Positions 34,120 to 42,973 are shown, counted from the stretch's first letter. The stretch is 64,000 bases of DNA from Amylibacter sp. IMCC11727 (GCF_029854195.1 NZ_CP122960.1:2176001-2240000); one strand, 5' to 3'. Translations and numbers: made by a program. Notes: a model not told the origin generated them from the letters alone.

Positions 34120-35037
34120 ATGCCTATTAAACTGCCAAACGACTTGCCTGCTTTTGATGTCCTTCAATCCGAAGGCGTTTCTGTCATGTCCGAAACCCAA
34201 GCAGCCCGCCAAGACATTCGCCCGCTGCAAATCGGCCTTTTGAACCTGATGCCCAAAAAGATCGCGACGGAAACACAATTCGCGCGTCTGATTGGGGCAA
34301 CCCCTTTGCAGATCGACCTCACGCTCATCCGCATGACCGAACACCAGTCCAAAAATACCTCTCAAGACCATATGGAGGCATTTTATTCTTCGTTCCAAGA
34401 CATCAAACACCGCAAATTTGACGGGTTGATTATCACAGGGGCGCCGATTGAACACCTCGATTTCCCCGATGTGAGCTATTGGGAAGAAATGGTCGAAGTA
34501 ATGAACTGGACCCAAACCAACGTGCATTCGACCTTTGGCGTTTGTTGGGGTGGTATGGCCATGATCAACCACTTTCACGACGTCGACAAACACATGCTCG
34601 ATGCCAAGGCGTTCGGGTGTTTCCGCCACAAACGTCTGGATCAGGGCTCACCCCTGTTGCGCGGATTTTCCGATGACATGGTGATCCCCGTGTCCCGCTG
34701 GACCGAAGTGCGCCAAGACGAATTGAACGCCGCGGGCCTCAACACGCTGCTCGCCTCGGACGATACAGGCCCGTGTCTGGTGCAGGACGATGCGCACCGC
34801 GCGCTTTATGTGTTCAACCATTTTGAATACGACCGCGACACGCTGAAACAGGAATATGATCGTGATGTGGCAAACGGCACGCCGATCAACGTGCCTGACA
34901 ACTATTATCCCGATGATGATCCCAGCCAAACACCGCAAAACCGGTGGCGCAGCCACGGCCACCTTCTCTATGGCAATTGGCTGAACGAGATTTACCAGAC
35001 AACGCCCTATGACATGGCGATGATTGGCGACACATGA
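34120..35037 (+). CDS. metA: Homoserine O-acetyltransferase (MetA type)
   Basis: First step of methionine synthesis from homoserine. The 305-residue glutamine-amidotransferase-like protein has nucleophile Cys142 in TFGVCWGGMAMI and His234/Glu236 in VFNHFEYDRD. Position 111 is Glu (GAPIEHLDF): published work on this family ties Glu111 to acetyl-CoA use and Gly111 to succinyl-CoA, so acetylation is predicted despite the common name homoserine O-succinyltransferase. Its stop overlaps the next start (ATGA). Confidence 0.94.
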   Translation: MPIKLPNDLPAFDVLQSEGVSVMSETQAARQDIRPLQIGLLNLMPKKIATETQFARLIGATPLQIDLTLIRMTEHQSKNTSQDHMEAFYSSFQDIKHRKFDGLIITGAPIEHLDFPDVSYWEEMVEVMNWTQTNVHSTFGVCWGGMAMINHFHDVDKHMLDAKAFGCFRHKRLDQGSPLLRGFSDDMVIPVSRWTEVRQDELNAAGLNTLLASDDTGPCLVQDDAHRALYVFNHFEYDRDTLKQEYDRDVANGTPINVPDNYYPDDDPSQTPQNRWRSHGHLLYGNWLNEIYQTTPYDMAMIGDT

Positions 35038-35975
35038 TCAAAAAGATCGCAAAAACCGCTGGTCTGGGCCTTGCCTTGGCCAGTGGCGCCGCCACATGGA
35101 AAAGCAACCGAAACGACGCACAAGCCGAAGCGGATTATCCCCCAATTGGCGCATTCATCAATATTGACGGAACCCGCGTTCACTACGTGATCGAAGGGGA
35201 CGGCCCCCCAATTGTGCTGATCCACGGCGCAGGTGGAAACGTACGCGACTTCACCTTTCAACTGACAGGCAAGCTCGCGAAAACTCACACCGTCATCACC
35301 TTTGATCGGCCGGGGCACGGGTACACCGACACACTGCACGCCAATGGCGAAAGCCCCGCCGAACAGGCTGCCTTGCTCAAGGCAGCAACAGATGCACTGG
35401 GATTTCCCTCCGCCATCGTTGCGGGCTATTCTTATGGCGGTGCAGTGGCCATTGCTTGGGCGCTCGATTTTCCCAAAGCCACGGATGGGCTGATTGTTAT
35501 GAATGGCGTGTCCAATCCTTGGACCTTGCCGCCTTCAAAACTCTACGAACTGGCCGCAGGGCGGCTCACTGGCCCAATCATGGCCACATCCCTGTCCGCC
35601 TTTGCCCCTGAATCCCTTGTGCAGGACACGATGCAATCCATCTTTGCTCCGCAACCTACGCCCGAAGGCTACCTTGATTACATCGGTGCGGGCCTGACCT
35701 TGCGCAAAACCACACTGCGCGCCAATGGCAAACAGGTCCACACCCTGCTGCCTCACATCGAAAAACAATCCCTTCGATATCCCAGCCTTACGATGCCCGT
35801 GGAAATCATCCACGGAACAGAAGACAAAACCATCCCCCCCAGCATCCATGCGGATGTTTTGTCCAAACAACTGCCCTATGCGGTGTACACCCGTGTGGAA
35901 AATGTTGGTCATTCTGTCCACCACTACGCCCATGATGAAATTCTTGCAGCGGTGGCACGATTAACAAAATCCTAA
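35034..35975 (+). CDS. Alpha/beta hydrolase, probably exported or anchored
   Basis: A 313-residue hydrolase. A short hydrophobic N-terminus (KIAKTAGLGLALASGAATW) suggests export or membrane anchoring. The core shows the oxyanion HGAGG in VLIHGAGGNVRDF, nucleophile Ser in VAGYSYGGAVAIAWA, an acid in HGTEDKTIPP and the base in NVGHSVHHY. The fold resembles haloperoxidase/epoxide-hydrolase-like esterases; the substrate is unknown. It is coupled to metA by a 4-base overlap, but it does not resemble a methionine enzyme. Confidence 0.85.
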   Translation: MIKKIAKTAGLGLALASGAATWKSNRNDAQAEADYPPIGAFINIDGTRVHYVIEGDGPPIVLIHGAGGNVRDFTFQLTGKLAKTHTVITFDRPGHGYTDTLHANGESPAEQAALLKAATDALGFPSAIVAGYSYGGAVAIAWALDFPKATDGLIVMNGVSNPWTLPPSKLYELAAGRLTGPIMATSLSAFAPESLVQDTMQSIFAPQPTPEGYLDYIGAGLTLRKTTLRANGKQVHTLLPHIEKQSLRYPSLTMPVEIIHGTEDKTIPPSIHADVLSKQLPYAVYTRVENVGHSVHHYAHDEILAAVARLTKS

Positions 35976-36166
35976 CCCGCGGCCAGTGACGCAACATTCG
36001 TTAACGCCCGAAAAAACACGCAACCCATACCTACGGGACCCCTGTTTCTGGGTGGTTTGCTTTTTTCTGAAATCCTGTTTCGGGGCCAAACCTTACCCCA
36101 CCGTTCGCCCGTTGCGCGGCCCCGTTTTCCACGCCATACTTTGCCCAACAAACACGGGGGACACCA

Positions 36167-37042
36167 ATGGCCAATTCCAAACCATTTGACGGCGCAATCA
36201 CACAGTTCTTTGAACAAGACGCACCCGCAGACATCCGCGATGCCATCAAAAATGCCAAGAAAAACAAACCCCTCGCTGCGTCTTACCCCTATGACAAGCG
36301 CATGGACAAAGACGACTACGAAGAGACCCTTGAAAACCTGCAAGTCGAACTCGTCAAAATGCAAGCATGGGTCGCTGAAACAGGCGCCCGCATTGCCGTC
36401 GTATTCGAAGGCCGCGACGCCGCTGGCAAAGGGGGCACAATCAAACGCGTCCGCGAATACCTCAACCCCCGCATCGCCAAAACCGTTGCCTTGTCAAAAC
36501 CCACGGATGACGAACGCACACAGTGGTATTTTCAACGCTACATCAAACACTTACCAAACGGCGGCCAGATCGCTTTGTTTGATCGCAGTTGGTACAATCG
36601 TGGCGTTGTGGAAAAGGTGTTTGGATTTTGCAGCGATGAACAACGGGGCCATTTCTTCAACCAAGTGAACGACTTTGAACAGATGCTGGTGGATGATGGT
36701 ATAACCCTGTGCAAACTCTGGCTGACCGTGGGCCGCGCCGAACAATTGCGCCGTTTCCTTGATCGCGAAAGCGACCGTTTGAAACAGTGGAAATTGTCAG
36801 GGATCGACGTCAAAGGTCTTTATAAATGGGATGACTACACCGCCGCCATCCAAGAAACCCATGCCAAATCAAACAGCGCCCACGCTCCATGGCATGTGAT
36901 CAGATCAGATGACAAACGCCGCGCCCGCATTGCCGCCATTCGCACGATCCTTGGTCAAATCCCTTATGCTGGCAAAGACGACAGCGTTGTTGCCACACCA
37001 GATGCCAAAATCACAGGCGGGCCAGAGCTGATCACAGGCTAA
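36167..37042 (+). CDS. ppk2: Polyphosphate kinase 2
   Basis: PPK2 transfers phosphate from polyphosphate to nucleotides. The 291 residues match the class I single-domain type (ADP or GDP to the triphosphate): Walker A EGRDAAGKGG (81-90), the lid with KPTDDERTQWYFQRYIKHLP, Walker B ALFDRSWYNR (Asp139), and DRESDRLKQWKLS. GGGG lies upstream of the ATG. Monocistronic, followed by a TetR gene. Confidence 0.94.
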   Translation: MANSKPFDGAITQFFEQDAPADIRDAIKNAKKNKPLAASYPYDKRMDKDDYEETLENLQVELVKMQAWVAETGARIAVVFEGRDAAGKGGTIKRVREYLNPRIAKTVALSKPTDDERTQWYFQRYIKHLPNGGQIALFDRSWYNRGVVEKVFGFCSDEQRGHFFNQVNDFEQMLVDDGITLCKLWLTVGRAEQLRRFLDRESDRLKQWKLSGIDVKGLYKWDDYTAAIQETHAKSNSAHAPWHVIRSDDKRRARIAAIRTILGQIPYAGKDDSVVATPDAKITGGPELITG

Positions 37043-37120
37043 CACCGACCACGCCCGCCTTGCCACACCGCATCCCACCCCTTATGTCCTTGTGACACAA
37101 CAACAAAAGGCAACGCAGAC

Positions 37121-37732
37121 TTGGCTCGCAAAGGATACCACCACGGCAACCTCAAAGAGGCGTTGATCAAAGCAACCATCGCCTTGATCGAGGATAAAGG
37201 CCCCACAGGGTTTACCATGGCCGAGGCAGCCAAAGCCGCCAACGTGTCCGCCGCTGCCCCCTATCGTCATTTTTCGGGTCGCGATGAAATCATCGAAGAA
37301 ATCGCGCGCCAAGGGTTTGAAATCTTTGCCGATCTCATGGAATACGCCCACCGCAAAAGCCAACCCTCCGCCCTTGCGGCATTCGAAGCAACAGGCCGCG
37401 CCTACCTTGCATTCGCCCGCAAATACCCAGGCCACTATATCGCAATGTTTGAAAGCGGCGTTAAAATTACCGCCAATCCAGACCTGACCGCCGTGGCCAA
37501 CCGCGCCATGAACGTGCTGACCCAGGCGGCCGAGGATTTGTGCAAACATCTGCCCAGCGACAAACGCCCCCCCGCCACCATGATCAGCCAACACATTTGG
37601 GCCATGTCCCACGGCGTGGTGGAACTGTTCGCCCGTGGGGAACCAGGGGCACGCAGCCCCTTTTCCCCCGAAGACCTGCTCGAAAGCGGCATGGGCGTCT
37701 ATTTACGCGGCTTGGGCGTGATCGAAAAATAG
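37121..37732 (+). CDS. TetR/AcrR family transcriptional regulator
   Basis: A 203-residue regulator. The HTH region reads HHGNLKEALIKATIALIEDK then TMAEAAKAANVSAAAPYRHFSGRDEIIEEIA, typical TetR, and the C-terminal half (FARKYPGHYIAMFESG ... AEDLCKHL ... IWAMSHGVVELFARG) fits the TetR_C family with WHG motif-like SHGVVEL. The start is a TTG with AAAGG about 10 bases upstream. No adjacent target is clear; ppk2 (upstream) and DUF2852 (downstream) are candidates. Confidence 0.88.
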   Translation: MARKGYHHGNLKEALIKATIALIEDKGPTGFTMAEAAKAANVSAAAPYRHFSGRDEIIEEIARQGFEIFADLMEYAHRKSQPSALAAFEATGRAYLAFARKYPGHYIAMFESGVKITANPDLTAVANRAMNVLTQAAEDLCKHLPSDKRPPATMISQHIWAMSHGVVELFARGEPGARSPFSPEDLLESGMGVYLRGLGVIEK

Positions 37733-37910
37733 CGCACGCTGCGCTCAGATTTTCGTTAACAATCAATGCTATTGTGCGGATCACGCCCAGCAGCCAAAGC
37801 ACCTTTCAAAAGTTTTTTCAAAATTTTCGCACTCAGAGGCTTGTAAAACGTCTTTTCAAATGTAAATGTAATTCACATTAACATACAAACACACTGAAAG
37901 GATCACTTAC

Positions 37911-38339
37911 ATGTCAACGCCCGCAACTTGGTTTTCCAGCACCGAAGGCTGGCTCGATGATCGTGGCAAAGGCGCTTGGATCGCCGCAATGGTCCTTGGG
38001 TTCATCGTCTGCTGGCCTGTTGGTCTCGCCATTCTGTTTTACATGATTTGGAGCAATCGTATGTCTGGTGCATTTTTCTGTAATCGCAACGAATCCCGCC
38101 GTGTTCGCACACCGCGTGGGTCTTCTGGCAACCTTGCCTTTGATGCCTACCGCGATGACACGATCCGCCGCCTCGAAGACGAACAGCAAGCCTTCCAAGG
38201 GTTCTTGCAACGCCTGCGCGAAGCCAAAGACAAAACAGAATTCGATGAATTCATGGATGAACGTGCCCGCGAAGTCAGCGATGCCACAACAAACGCTGAC
38301 GAAACAGCAGACGCAGATCCTGCTTCTAAAAAGGCCTAA
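37911..38339 (+). CDS. DUF2852 domain-containing membrane protein
   Basis: A 142-residue protein with one strong membrane segment (GAWIAAMVLGFIVCWPVGLAILFYMIW, residues about 20-46), then RRTRTP-like basic linker, GNLAFDAYRDDTIRRLEDEQQAFQGFLQRLREAKDKTEFDEFM helical region and an acidic tail. This is the DUF2852 pattern, widespread in Rhodobacterales and of unknown function. AAAGGA precedes the ATG. A small AATGT-AATTC-ACATT dyad lies in the upstream gap. Confidence 0.85.
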   Translation: MSTPATWFSSTEGWLDDRGKGAWIAAMVLGFIVCWPVGLAILFYMIWSNRMSGAFFCNRNESRRVRTPRGSSGNLAFDAYRDDTIRRLEDEQQAFQGFLQRLREAKDKTEFDEFMDERAREVSDATTNADETADADPASKKA

Positions 38340-38434
38340 CTCAGCCTCAGAAACCAAGGCCTTTCCCCCTCTCCCCTACTCGGGCCTTGCCGCGCTGCTC
38401 TTGCAAAAGGGCAGCGCACATTTAAGTTAAAGCT

Positions 38435-38875
38435 ATGCAAATATCACACCTCCCCGATCCTAAACTTGATGCGCAATTCTATGCTGGCGTGCCGATCAAA
38501 CGGCTGGTGGCTTGGGGCATTGATTTTCTGGTGGTCTTTGTATTTTCCATCGCTTTGGTGATTGTCACCGCAGGCCTTGGCGCATTCATCTTCCCTTTGC
38601 TGATTTTCATCGCAAACCTCGGGTATCGGATTGGTTGTCTTTACAAATGGTCCGCCACACTTGGTATGCGGATGGTGGGCATTGAAATTCGCAACATGAA
38701 CGGCGACCGCGTGGACCAAAAAGAAGCGGTATTTCACACAGGATTATACGTTCTGATCACCATGACGGGCCTTGGTATTCCCGCCACTGCCCTTGCCATG
38801 CTGATCAATGATCGCGGTCAGGGATTACATGACATGGTGCTTGGAACCACAGCCATCAATCGCCCGTTGGATTAA
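38435..38875 (+). CDS. RDD family membrane protein
   Basis: A 146-residue protein of the RDD family. The first Arg/Asp residues are in GVPIKRLVAWGIDFLVVF, followed by hydrophobic segments and the signature YKWSATLGMRMVGIEIRNMNG. RDD proteins are small inner-membrane proteins; some have been linked to sodium/proton exchange, but most are of unknown role. It lies between DUF2852 and bpt, same strand. Confidence 0.85.
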   Translation: MQISHLPDPKLDAQFYAGVPIKRLVAWGIDFLVVFVFSIALVIVTAGLGAFIFPLLIFIANLGYRIGCLYKWSATLGMRMVGIEIRNMNGDRVDQKEAVFHTGLYVLITMTGLGIPATALAMLINDRGQGLHDMVLGTTAINRPLD

Positions 38876-38968
38876 CCACGATTTAATCCGTTGGGTGCAG
38901 GAATAGCGGGTTGCCATTCTTGCAACAGCCACGCTAGGCTCATATCAATCAGATAGATCAGGTTTAGA

Positions 38969-39799
38969 ATGCGCCACAGCCTTCCCTTGGCCCCACAGTT
39001 TTATGTAACGGCTCCGCAACCTTGTCCTTATTTGGACGGGCGGATCGAACGAAAACTGTTTACCGCGCTGCAGGGCGAACACGCCTCTGTGCTAAACGAT
39101 GCACTGTCCCGCCAAGGGTTCCGTCGCTCGCAAAACGTTTTGTACCGCCCATCCTGCGCGGAATGTAACGCTTGTTTGTCTGCGCGCATTCGTGTGGATG
39201 ATTTTGCCCCGCGCAAAAGCCACCGTCGCATCATTCGGCGCAACAACCATTTGATCCGAACGGCGACATCCCCTTGGGCCACCGAAGAACAATTTGAACT
39301 GTTCCGCACCTATTTGTCTGCCCGCCACGCCGATGGGGGTATGGCCGATATGGATGTATTTGAATTTGCCTCCATGATCGAAGAAACGCCCGTTCGCTCG
39401 CGCGTGGTGGAATATCACACCCCCAGCCACGAAGGACAACTGCGCGAAGAACTGACCGCTGTCTGCCTCACAGATGTGCTCGAAGACGGCTTGTCGCTGG
39501 TGTATTCCTTCTTTGAACCCGATTTGCACGCCCGCTCGCTCGGCACCTACATGATCCTCGATCACATCGAAATCGCCCGCGAAGCTGGCCTGCCCTACGT
39601 CTATCTTGGCTACTGGGTGCCTGGCTCGCCCAAGATGCAATACAAAGCCAACTTCGGTGCGCTCGAAATATTCTTAGGCGGGGAATGGCAACGCTTGGAT
39701 AAACCCGAAGAATTCACACTCGACACGCATCCCTTGTCACAGGATCCGATTCCTGAACAAGTGGCGGGTATCAACCTACCGGATGCGCTGAAGGGGTAG
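38969..39799 (+). CDS. bpt: Aspartate/glutamate leucyltransferase (bacterial Ate1-like, Bpt)
   Basis: Transfers leucine (or arginine) from aminoacyl-tRNA to N-terminal Asp/Glu, marking proteins for ClpS-ClpAP. The 276-residue protein has the N-terminal CPYLDGRIERKLF segment, the cysteine cluster YRPSCAECNACLSARI and the GNAT-like core DVLEDGLSLVYSFFEPDL followed by YVYLGYWVPGSPKMQYKANF, all canonical. Choice of Bpt over Ate1 relies on the alphaproteobacterial context. Confidence 0.93.
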   Translation: MRHSLPLAPQFYVTAPQPCPYLDGRIERKLFTALQGEHASVLNDALSRQGFRRSQNVLYRPSCAECNACLSARIRVDDFAPRKSHRRIIRRNNHLIRTATSPWATEEQFELFRTYLSARHADGGMADMDVFEFASMIEETPVRSRVVEYHTPSHEGQLREELTAVCLTDVLEDGLSLVYSFFEPDLHARSLGTYMILDHIEIAREAGLPYVYLGYWVPGSPKMQYKANFGALEIFLGGEWQRLDKPEEFTLDTHPLSQDPIPEQVAGINLPDALKG

Positions 39800-39801
39800 A
39801 A

Positions 39802-40854
39802 TTAAGCGTGCCACAATGCCACTTCGGTTTTGTGTGCTAAAGGCCGCGCCGCCAATACACTCTCAGGTCCTAAAGGTGTGTTCAGCTCTGGAAACACGTC
39901 GAACAGCTCATTTCTTTGGTTCGCATCCAAATTGCCAACGGCCACTGACCCAGGCAAAAAGCTTTCAGACCACATGTCATTGGACAAAACCACTTCGTGT
40001 TGGTCGAACATCATATGGAAATATGTCACCTGACTCACGCGATCGGCTTCGATCCCATTCTTTCCAACCAGTTTTTTTGCCTCTGCGAACACTTCACCAT
40101 GCCCACTGATCAACTCGATCTCAGGATGGCTGAGCAAAATGCGGTGATTGGGAGAAAACACAGTATCGCGCACAGGCAGGCCATTGCCCAACGCCCCCGC
40201 TTTGATGCGCACAGGGCTTAAATGCCATTGCTTGCTCGATTGGGGCATTGCAAGACGGCGAGACCCGATCCACCGCACAGTCTGCACACCGTTGTCGCGG
40301 GTTACCACACGGTCACCGACACAAATATCTTCGATACGCTTTTCTCCCTCTCGGGTGGTAATCATCGTACCCGCGGTAAAGCACACAAAATCCTCATACT
40401 CAGATGAACCGTTGTTGCTGCCGCCCACTTTGATGTACTGCGCCCCATCTGTCAGCGGCGTGTCCGTCGACATCCCCCAGATATTCGAAGTTTGGCCGTT
40501 TTGGGAAAACACGGTGATCTGGATTTCAGGTCCAAAAGGAACGCCATTGCTATCCAACTCGCGCACGAAATGGAAACTCTCAGATTCCACTTCCGTCCCG
40601 GTTCCAACCAAATTGCCGCCATCTGTGATGACGTGATTGTCTTCATCATCATCATTGAAGACATTGTCATTGGGGGGGCCATTTGTGTCATTCAGGGTGA
40701 TGACCTGCACTGGAAAGCCAGACGAAAACTCGAAAATCGTGTTCACTGGCGTCGACGAATTGTTGATGATCGGGCTGCCCGTTGGCAATCCACCTGGCCC
40801 TGACACCACTGTAAAGGCTTCATTATCAAATGCGCCGAATGTTCTTAAAACCAT
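39802..40854 (-). CDS. Hint-domain protein, probable exported protein
   Basis: A 350-residue protein with an N-terminal acidic, glycine/asparagine-rich part (about 1-150: NDTNGPPNDNVFNDDDEDNH) and a C-terminal Hint (intein/hedgehog-type) domain starting at VCFTAGTMITTREGEKRIED. It continues with GDRVVTRDNGVQTVRWIG and the histidine block VFSPNHRILL. The first Cys could act as the self-splicing nucleophile. Such proteins are numerous in Rhodobacteraceae, often with calcium-binding or RTX partners; function is unknown. GGTAGGGAC directly precedes the ATG, and the frame extends upstream through both tRNA genes, which is not coding. There is no signal peptide. Confidence 0.8.
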   Translation of the reverse strand: MVLRTFGAFDNEAFTVVSGPGGLPTGSPIINNSSTPVNTIFEFSSGFPVQVITLNDTNGPPNDNVFNDDDEDNHVITDGGNLVGTGTEVESESFHFVRELDSNGVPFGPEIQITVFSQNGQTSNIWGMSTDTPLTDGAQYIKVGGSNNGSSEYEDFVCFTAGTMITTREGEKRIEDICVGDRVVTRDNGVQTVRWIGSRRLAMPQSSKQWHLSPVRIKAGALGNGLPVRDTVFSPNHRILLSHPEIELISGHGEVFAEAKKLVGKNGIEADRVSQVTYFHMMFDQHEVVLSNDMWSESFLPGSVAVGNLDANQRNELFDVFPELNTPLGPESVLAARPLAHKTEVALWHA

Positions 40855-41018
40855 GTCCCTACCCATCGTTCGTTGTTTCGAATTTAAACTTAGGATTGAA
40901 TTTGCCGAATAAAACCCCTTTAGGTTCAAAAACGCGTTATCTGCGCATTGTCGCGCACAGGACGCCAAGGTTCGACGCTTCTTGGCCGAAAGCCGCAAGA
41001 TCAATGGGACTAAAACCA

Positions 41019-41046
41019 AAAAAGCGTCCCAAACGGGACGCTTTTT
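41019..41046 (-). terminator. Terminator after the tRNA-Asp genes
   Basis: AAAAAGCGTCCC-AAAC-GGGACGCTTTTT, a perfect 12-bp stem 13 bases past the 3' end of the distal tRNA-Asp; the minus strand ends in TTTTTTT. Confidence 0.9.
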
Positions 41047-41059
41047 GAAATTTTTGGAA

Positions 41060-41136
41060 TGGCGCGGTTGACGGGGCTCGAACCCGCGACCTCCGGCGTG
41101 ACAGGCCGGCACTCTAACCAACTGAGCTACAACCGC
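41060..41136 (-). tRNA. tRNA-Asp (anticodon GTC), distal copy
   Basis: Cloverleaf with acceptor GCGGTTG/CAACCGC, D arm GCTCAGTTGGTTAGAGT, anticodon stem CCGGC/GCCGG around loop CTGTCAC, T arm GGGTTCGAGCCC, discriminator G and encoded CCA. Identical in sequence to the copy at 41167-41243. Confidence 0.97.
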
Positions 41137-41166
41137 ATAAGGCGGTAAGCCATCCAAACGTTTCAG

Positions 41167-41243
41167 TGGCGCGGTTGACGGGGCTCGAACCCGCGACCTC
41201 CGGCGTGACAGGCCGGCACTCTAACCAACTGAGCTACAACCGC
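41167..41243 (-). tRNA. tRNA-Asp (anticodon GTC), promoter-proximal copy
   Basis: Same sequence and fold as its neighbour, 30 bases upstream of it on the minus strand. The two are probably one transcript, between the promoter at 41280-41308 and the terminator at 41019-41046. Confidence 0.97.
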
Positions 41244-41279
41244 ACACTGATACTGCGCCACATGAGTGGCGTGAGCGCG

Positions 41280-41308
41280 GTTTTATGTGGCAAACCCTAC
41301 CCCGTCAA
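41280..41308 (-). promoter_or_regulatory. Sigma-70-type promoter of the tRNA-Asp pair
   Basis: On the minus strand TTGACG (41303-41308) and TAAAAC (41280-41285) are 17 bases apart; the -10 box lies 36 bases upstream of the tRNA 5' end. Confidence 0.6.
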
Positions 41309-41399
41309 GTCGTTCTCTACACCTCTGGCAATATTCTTTTGTAGACAGGTCATTCGCGGCCTGTTTACTGGTCTCAACACCTGTTGATGGACCAAAACC

Positions 41400-42284
41400 A
41401 TGCCCAAATCCCGCGCTATGATCCTAATCCTCTTTGGCGCAGTGGGCATGAGCCTCGCTGCCCTATTTGTGCGCTTGGTGGATCAGGCAGATGGATTTCA
41501 AATCCTTACCTATCGTTCTGTGTCATTGGCAGGAATCGTTGGATTGATGGCCTGTTTGCGGCGCGGCTCGGGGCCTATTCGGTTTTTACGCTCCCTTGAT
41601 CGCGCGGATTGGATGATCGGCGTGATTCTATCGCTCGCCTTTACCACCTATGTTTTTGCGCTTTTGAATACATCCGTGGCCTCTGCCCTGTTTATCTTGG
41701 CTGCGGCACCACTGATCGCCGCGATTCTTGCTTGGGTCTGGCTTGGGGAGAAACCGAGTCCGATGGTTTGGGTCACAATTGCACTGGCAGGGTCAGGCAT
41801 TGCCGTTATGGCTGGTGAAGGCATTGCATTGGGGCGGACCACAGGCAACTTGTACGCCTTCGCCTCTGCCACCCTATTCGCGATCATGTTGGTTTTGGCG
41901 CGCCGCAGCGGCAAAGACGATGTTCTTGGCGGCACGTTCCTTGGCGGTGCACTATCTTGCGCCATTGCTGCCCTGTGCGGGCTATCCATCGGCGGCGGGC
42001 TGTCGGTGTCGCCGTATGATCTGATGATCTGCCTTGTCATGGGCGCGTTTACCATTGGCATTGGTATTGGCCTTGTCACTTGGGGCACGCCCTACGTTCC
42101 TGCCGCCGAAGTCTCCCTTCTGGTCCTTCTCGAAAGCGTGCTCTCACCGATCTGGGTCTGGGTGTTTCTGGGCGAAGTGATGACCAACCGCGAAATCATT
42201 GGCGGCGGTATTGTTCTGGCCGCCGTTGCTGCACTTGCACTGGTATCCACAAACAAAAAACGCGCCCTTAAGGCGCGTTCTTGA
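41400..42284 (+). CDS. DMT superfamily transporter (EamA), second paralogue
   Basis: A ten-helix permease of 294 residues with two EamA repeats: ILFGAVGMSLAALFVRLVDQ, NTSVASALFILAAAPLIAAILAWVWLGEKP in the first and YVPAAEVSLLVLLESVLSPIWVWVFLGE in the second, the latter being the EamA hallmark. It is distinct from the EamA at 32227. Substrate unknown. The last codons contain a hairpin that probably serves the convergent tRNA-Val transcript. Confidence 0.88.
   Translation: MPKSRAMILILFGAVGMSLAALFVRLVDQADGFQILTYRSVSLAGIVGLMACLRRGSGPIRFLRSLDRADWMIGVILSLAFTTYVFALLNTSVASALFILAAAPLIAAILAWVWLGEKPSPMVWVTIALAGSGIAVMAGEGIALGRTTGNLYAFASATLFAIMLVLARRSGKDDVLGGTFLGGALSCAIAALCGLSIGGGLSVSPYDLMICLVMGAFTIGIGIGLVTWGTPYVPAAEVSLLVLLESVLSPIWVWVFLGEVMTNREIIGGGIVLAAVAALALVSTNKKRALKARS
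42259..42279 (-). terminator. Terminator of the tRNA-Val transcript, inside the EamA coding end
   Basis: AACGCGCC-CTTAA-GGCGCGTT (8-bp stem). On the minus strand it is followed by TTTTTTGTTTG and lies 22 bases past the tRNA-Val CCA. On the plus strand it encodes the final residues of the transporter. Confidence 0.75.
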
Positions 42285-42301
42285 TCATCCCAAAAGGGGA
42301 A

Positions 42302-42377
<76 letters not shown>

Positions 42378-42390
42378 GTTGACGCGGTGT

Positions 42391-42837
42391 TTAATCCGCG
42401 TTTTCGCCATCTGCAAGTGCTTCTTTACCACCAGCATCATCTTTTTTGTCTTCTTTGGCTTTTTGCAGCTGAAGTTTGTAAATCATCTTCGCATTTTCGC
42501 CTTCTCCGCGCTCAATCACGCGGATTTTTCCAAGCGGGGGAATCTGTAATTCGTGTCCGTCGGACAGAACCTGATGAAAATATGCCAATGTAGCGTCCAC
42601 TGATTCACGCACTTCACGTTTGCGCAGACCAGTGGCCACAGTCACATGATCATAAATCTGCTTTTTGCGGATTTTGCCGTCATCTTCTTTTTCTGCGGTT
42701 TGCTCCGAATCCACCACAGGCGCATCTGCTTGCGTTTCTTCTACGGCGTCGGGTGCTGTTTTCTTTGTGGCCACGGGATTGCCTACCTTATCTGTTGCGG
42801 ATGTAATTGTTTTGATTTGGGAAACAATCACGTTCAA
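42391..42837 (-). CDS. HU-family DNA-binding protein with acidic extension
   Basis: The core, about residues 56-125 (KIRKKQIYDHVTVATGLRKR, then VDATLAYFHQVLSDGHELQI and PPLGKIRVIERGE), is an HU/IHF fold of the type with a PxxGK arm variant. It is preceded by an Ala/Glu/Asp-rich N-terminal region of about 55 residues and followed by a charged tail (KEDKKDDAGGKEALADGENAD without interruption is acidic-basic mixed). 148 residues is longer than classic HU (about 90). The start is a TTG without a good ribosome site; a later GTG (third codon) is possible. It lies between lon and tRNA-Val. Confidence 0.8.
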   Translation of the reverse strand: MNVIVSQIKTITSATDKVGNPVATKKTAPDAVEETQADAPVVDSEQTAEKEDDGKIRKKQIYDHVTVATGLRKREVRESVDATLAYFHQVLSDGHELQIPPLGKIRVIERGEGENAKMIYKLQLQKAKEDKKDDAGGKEALADGENAD

Positions 42838-42871
42838 GTGCTACGATTGTGTAAAGTATCCGCAATAAAAG

Positions 42872-42906
42872 ACGCCGCCACAACCTTTAAATGGATGTGG
42901 CGGCGT
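42872..42906 (-). terminator. Terminator after lon
   Basis: ACGCCGCCACA (42872-42882) / TGTGGCGGCGT (42896-42906), 11-bp perfect stem with a 13-base loop; the minus strand continues CTTTTATT, about 70 bases past the lon stop. Confidence 0.8.
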
Positions 42907-42973
42907 TTCGTTTTTCTATGTCCTTGCCTTTGAGTGAAACACCGAATTCGCGTTTCAACCCTAAGCCGAAGGA

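Noticed and set aside
40855..41157. N-terminal extension of the Hint protein up to 41157
   Set aside because: It would translate through the tRNA-Asp terminator and tRNA genes; a good ribosome site precedes the ATG at 40854.
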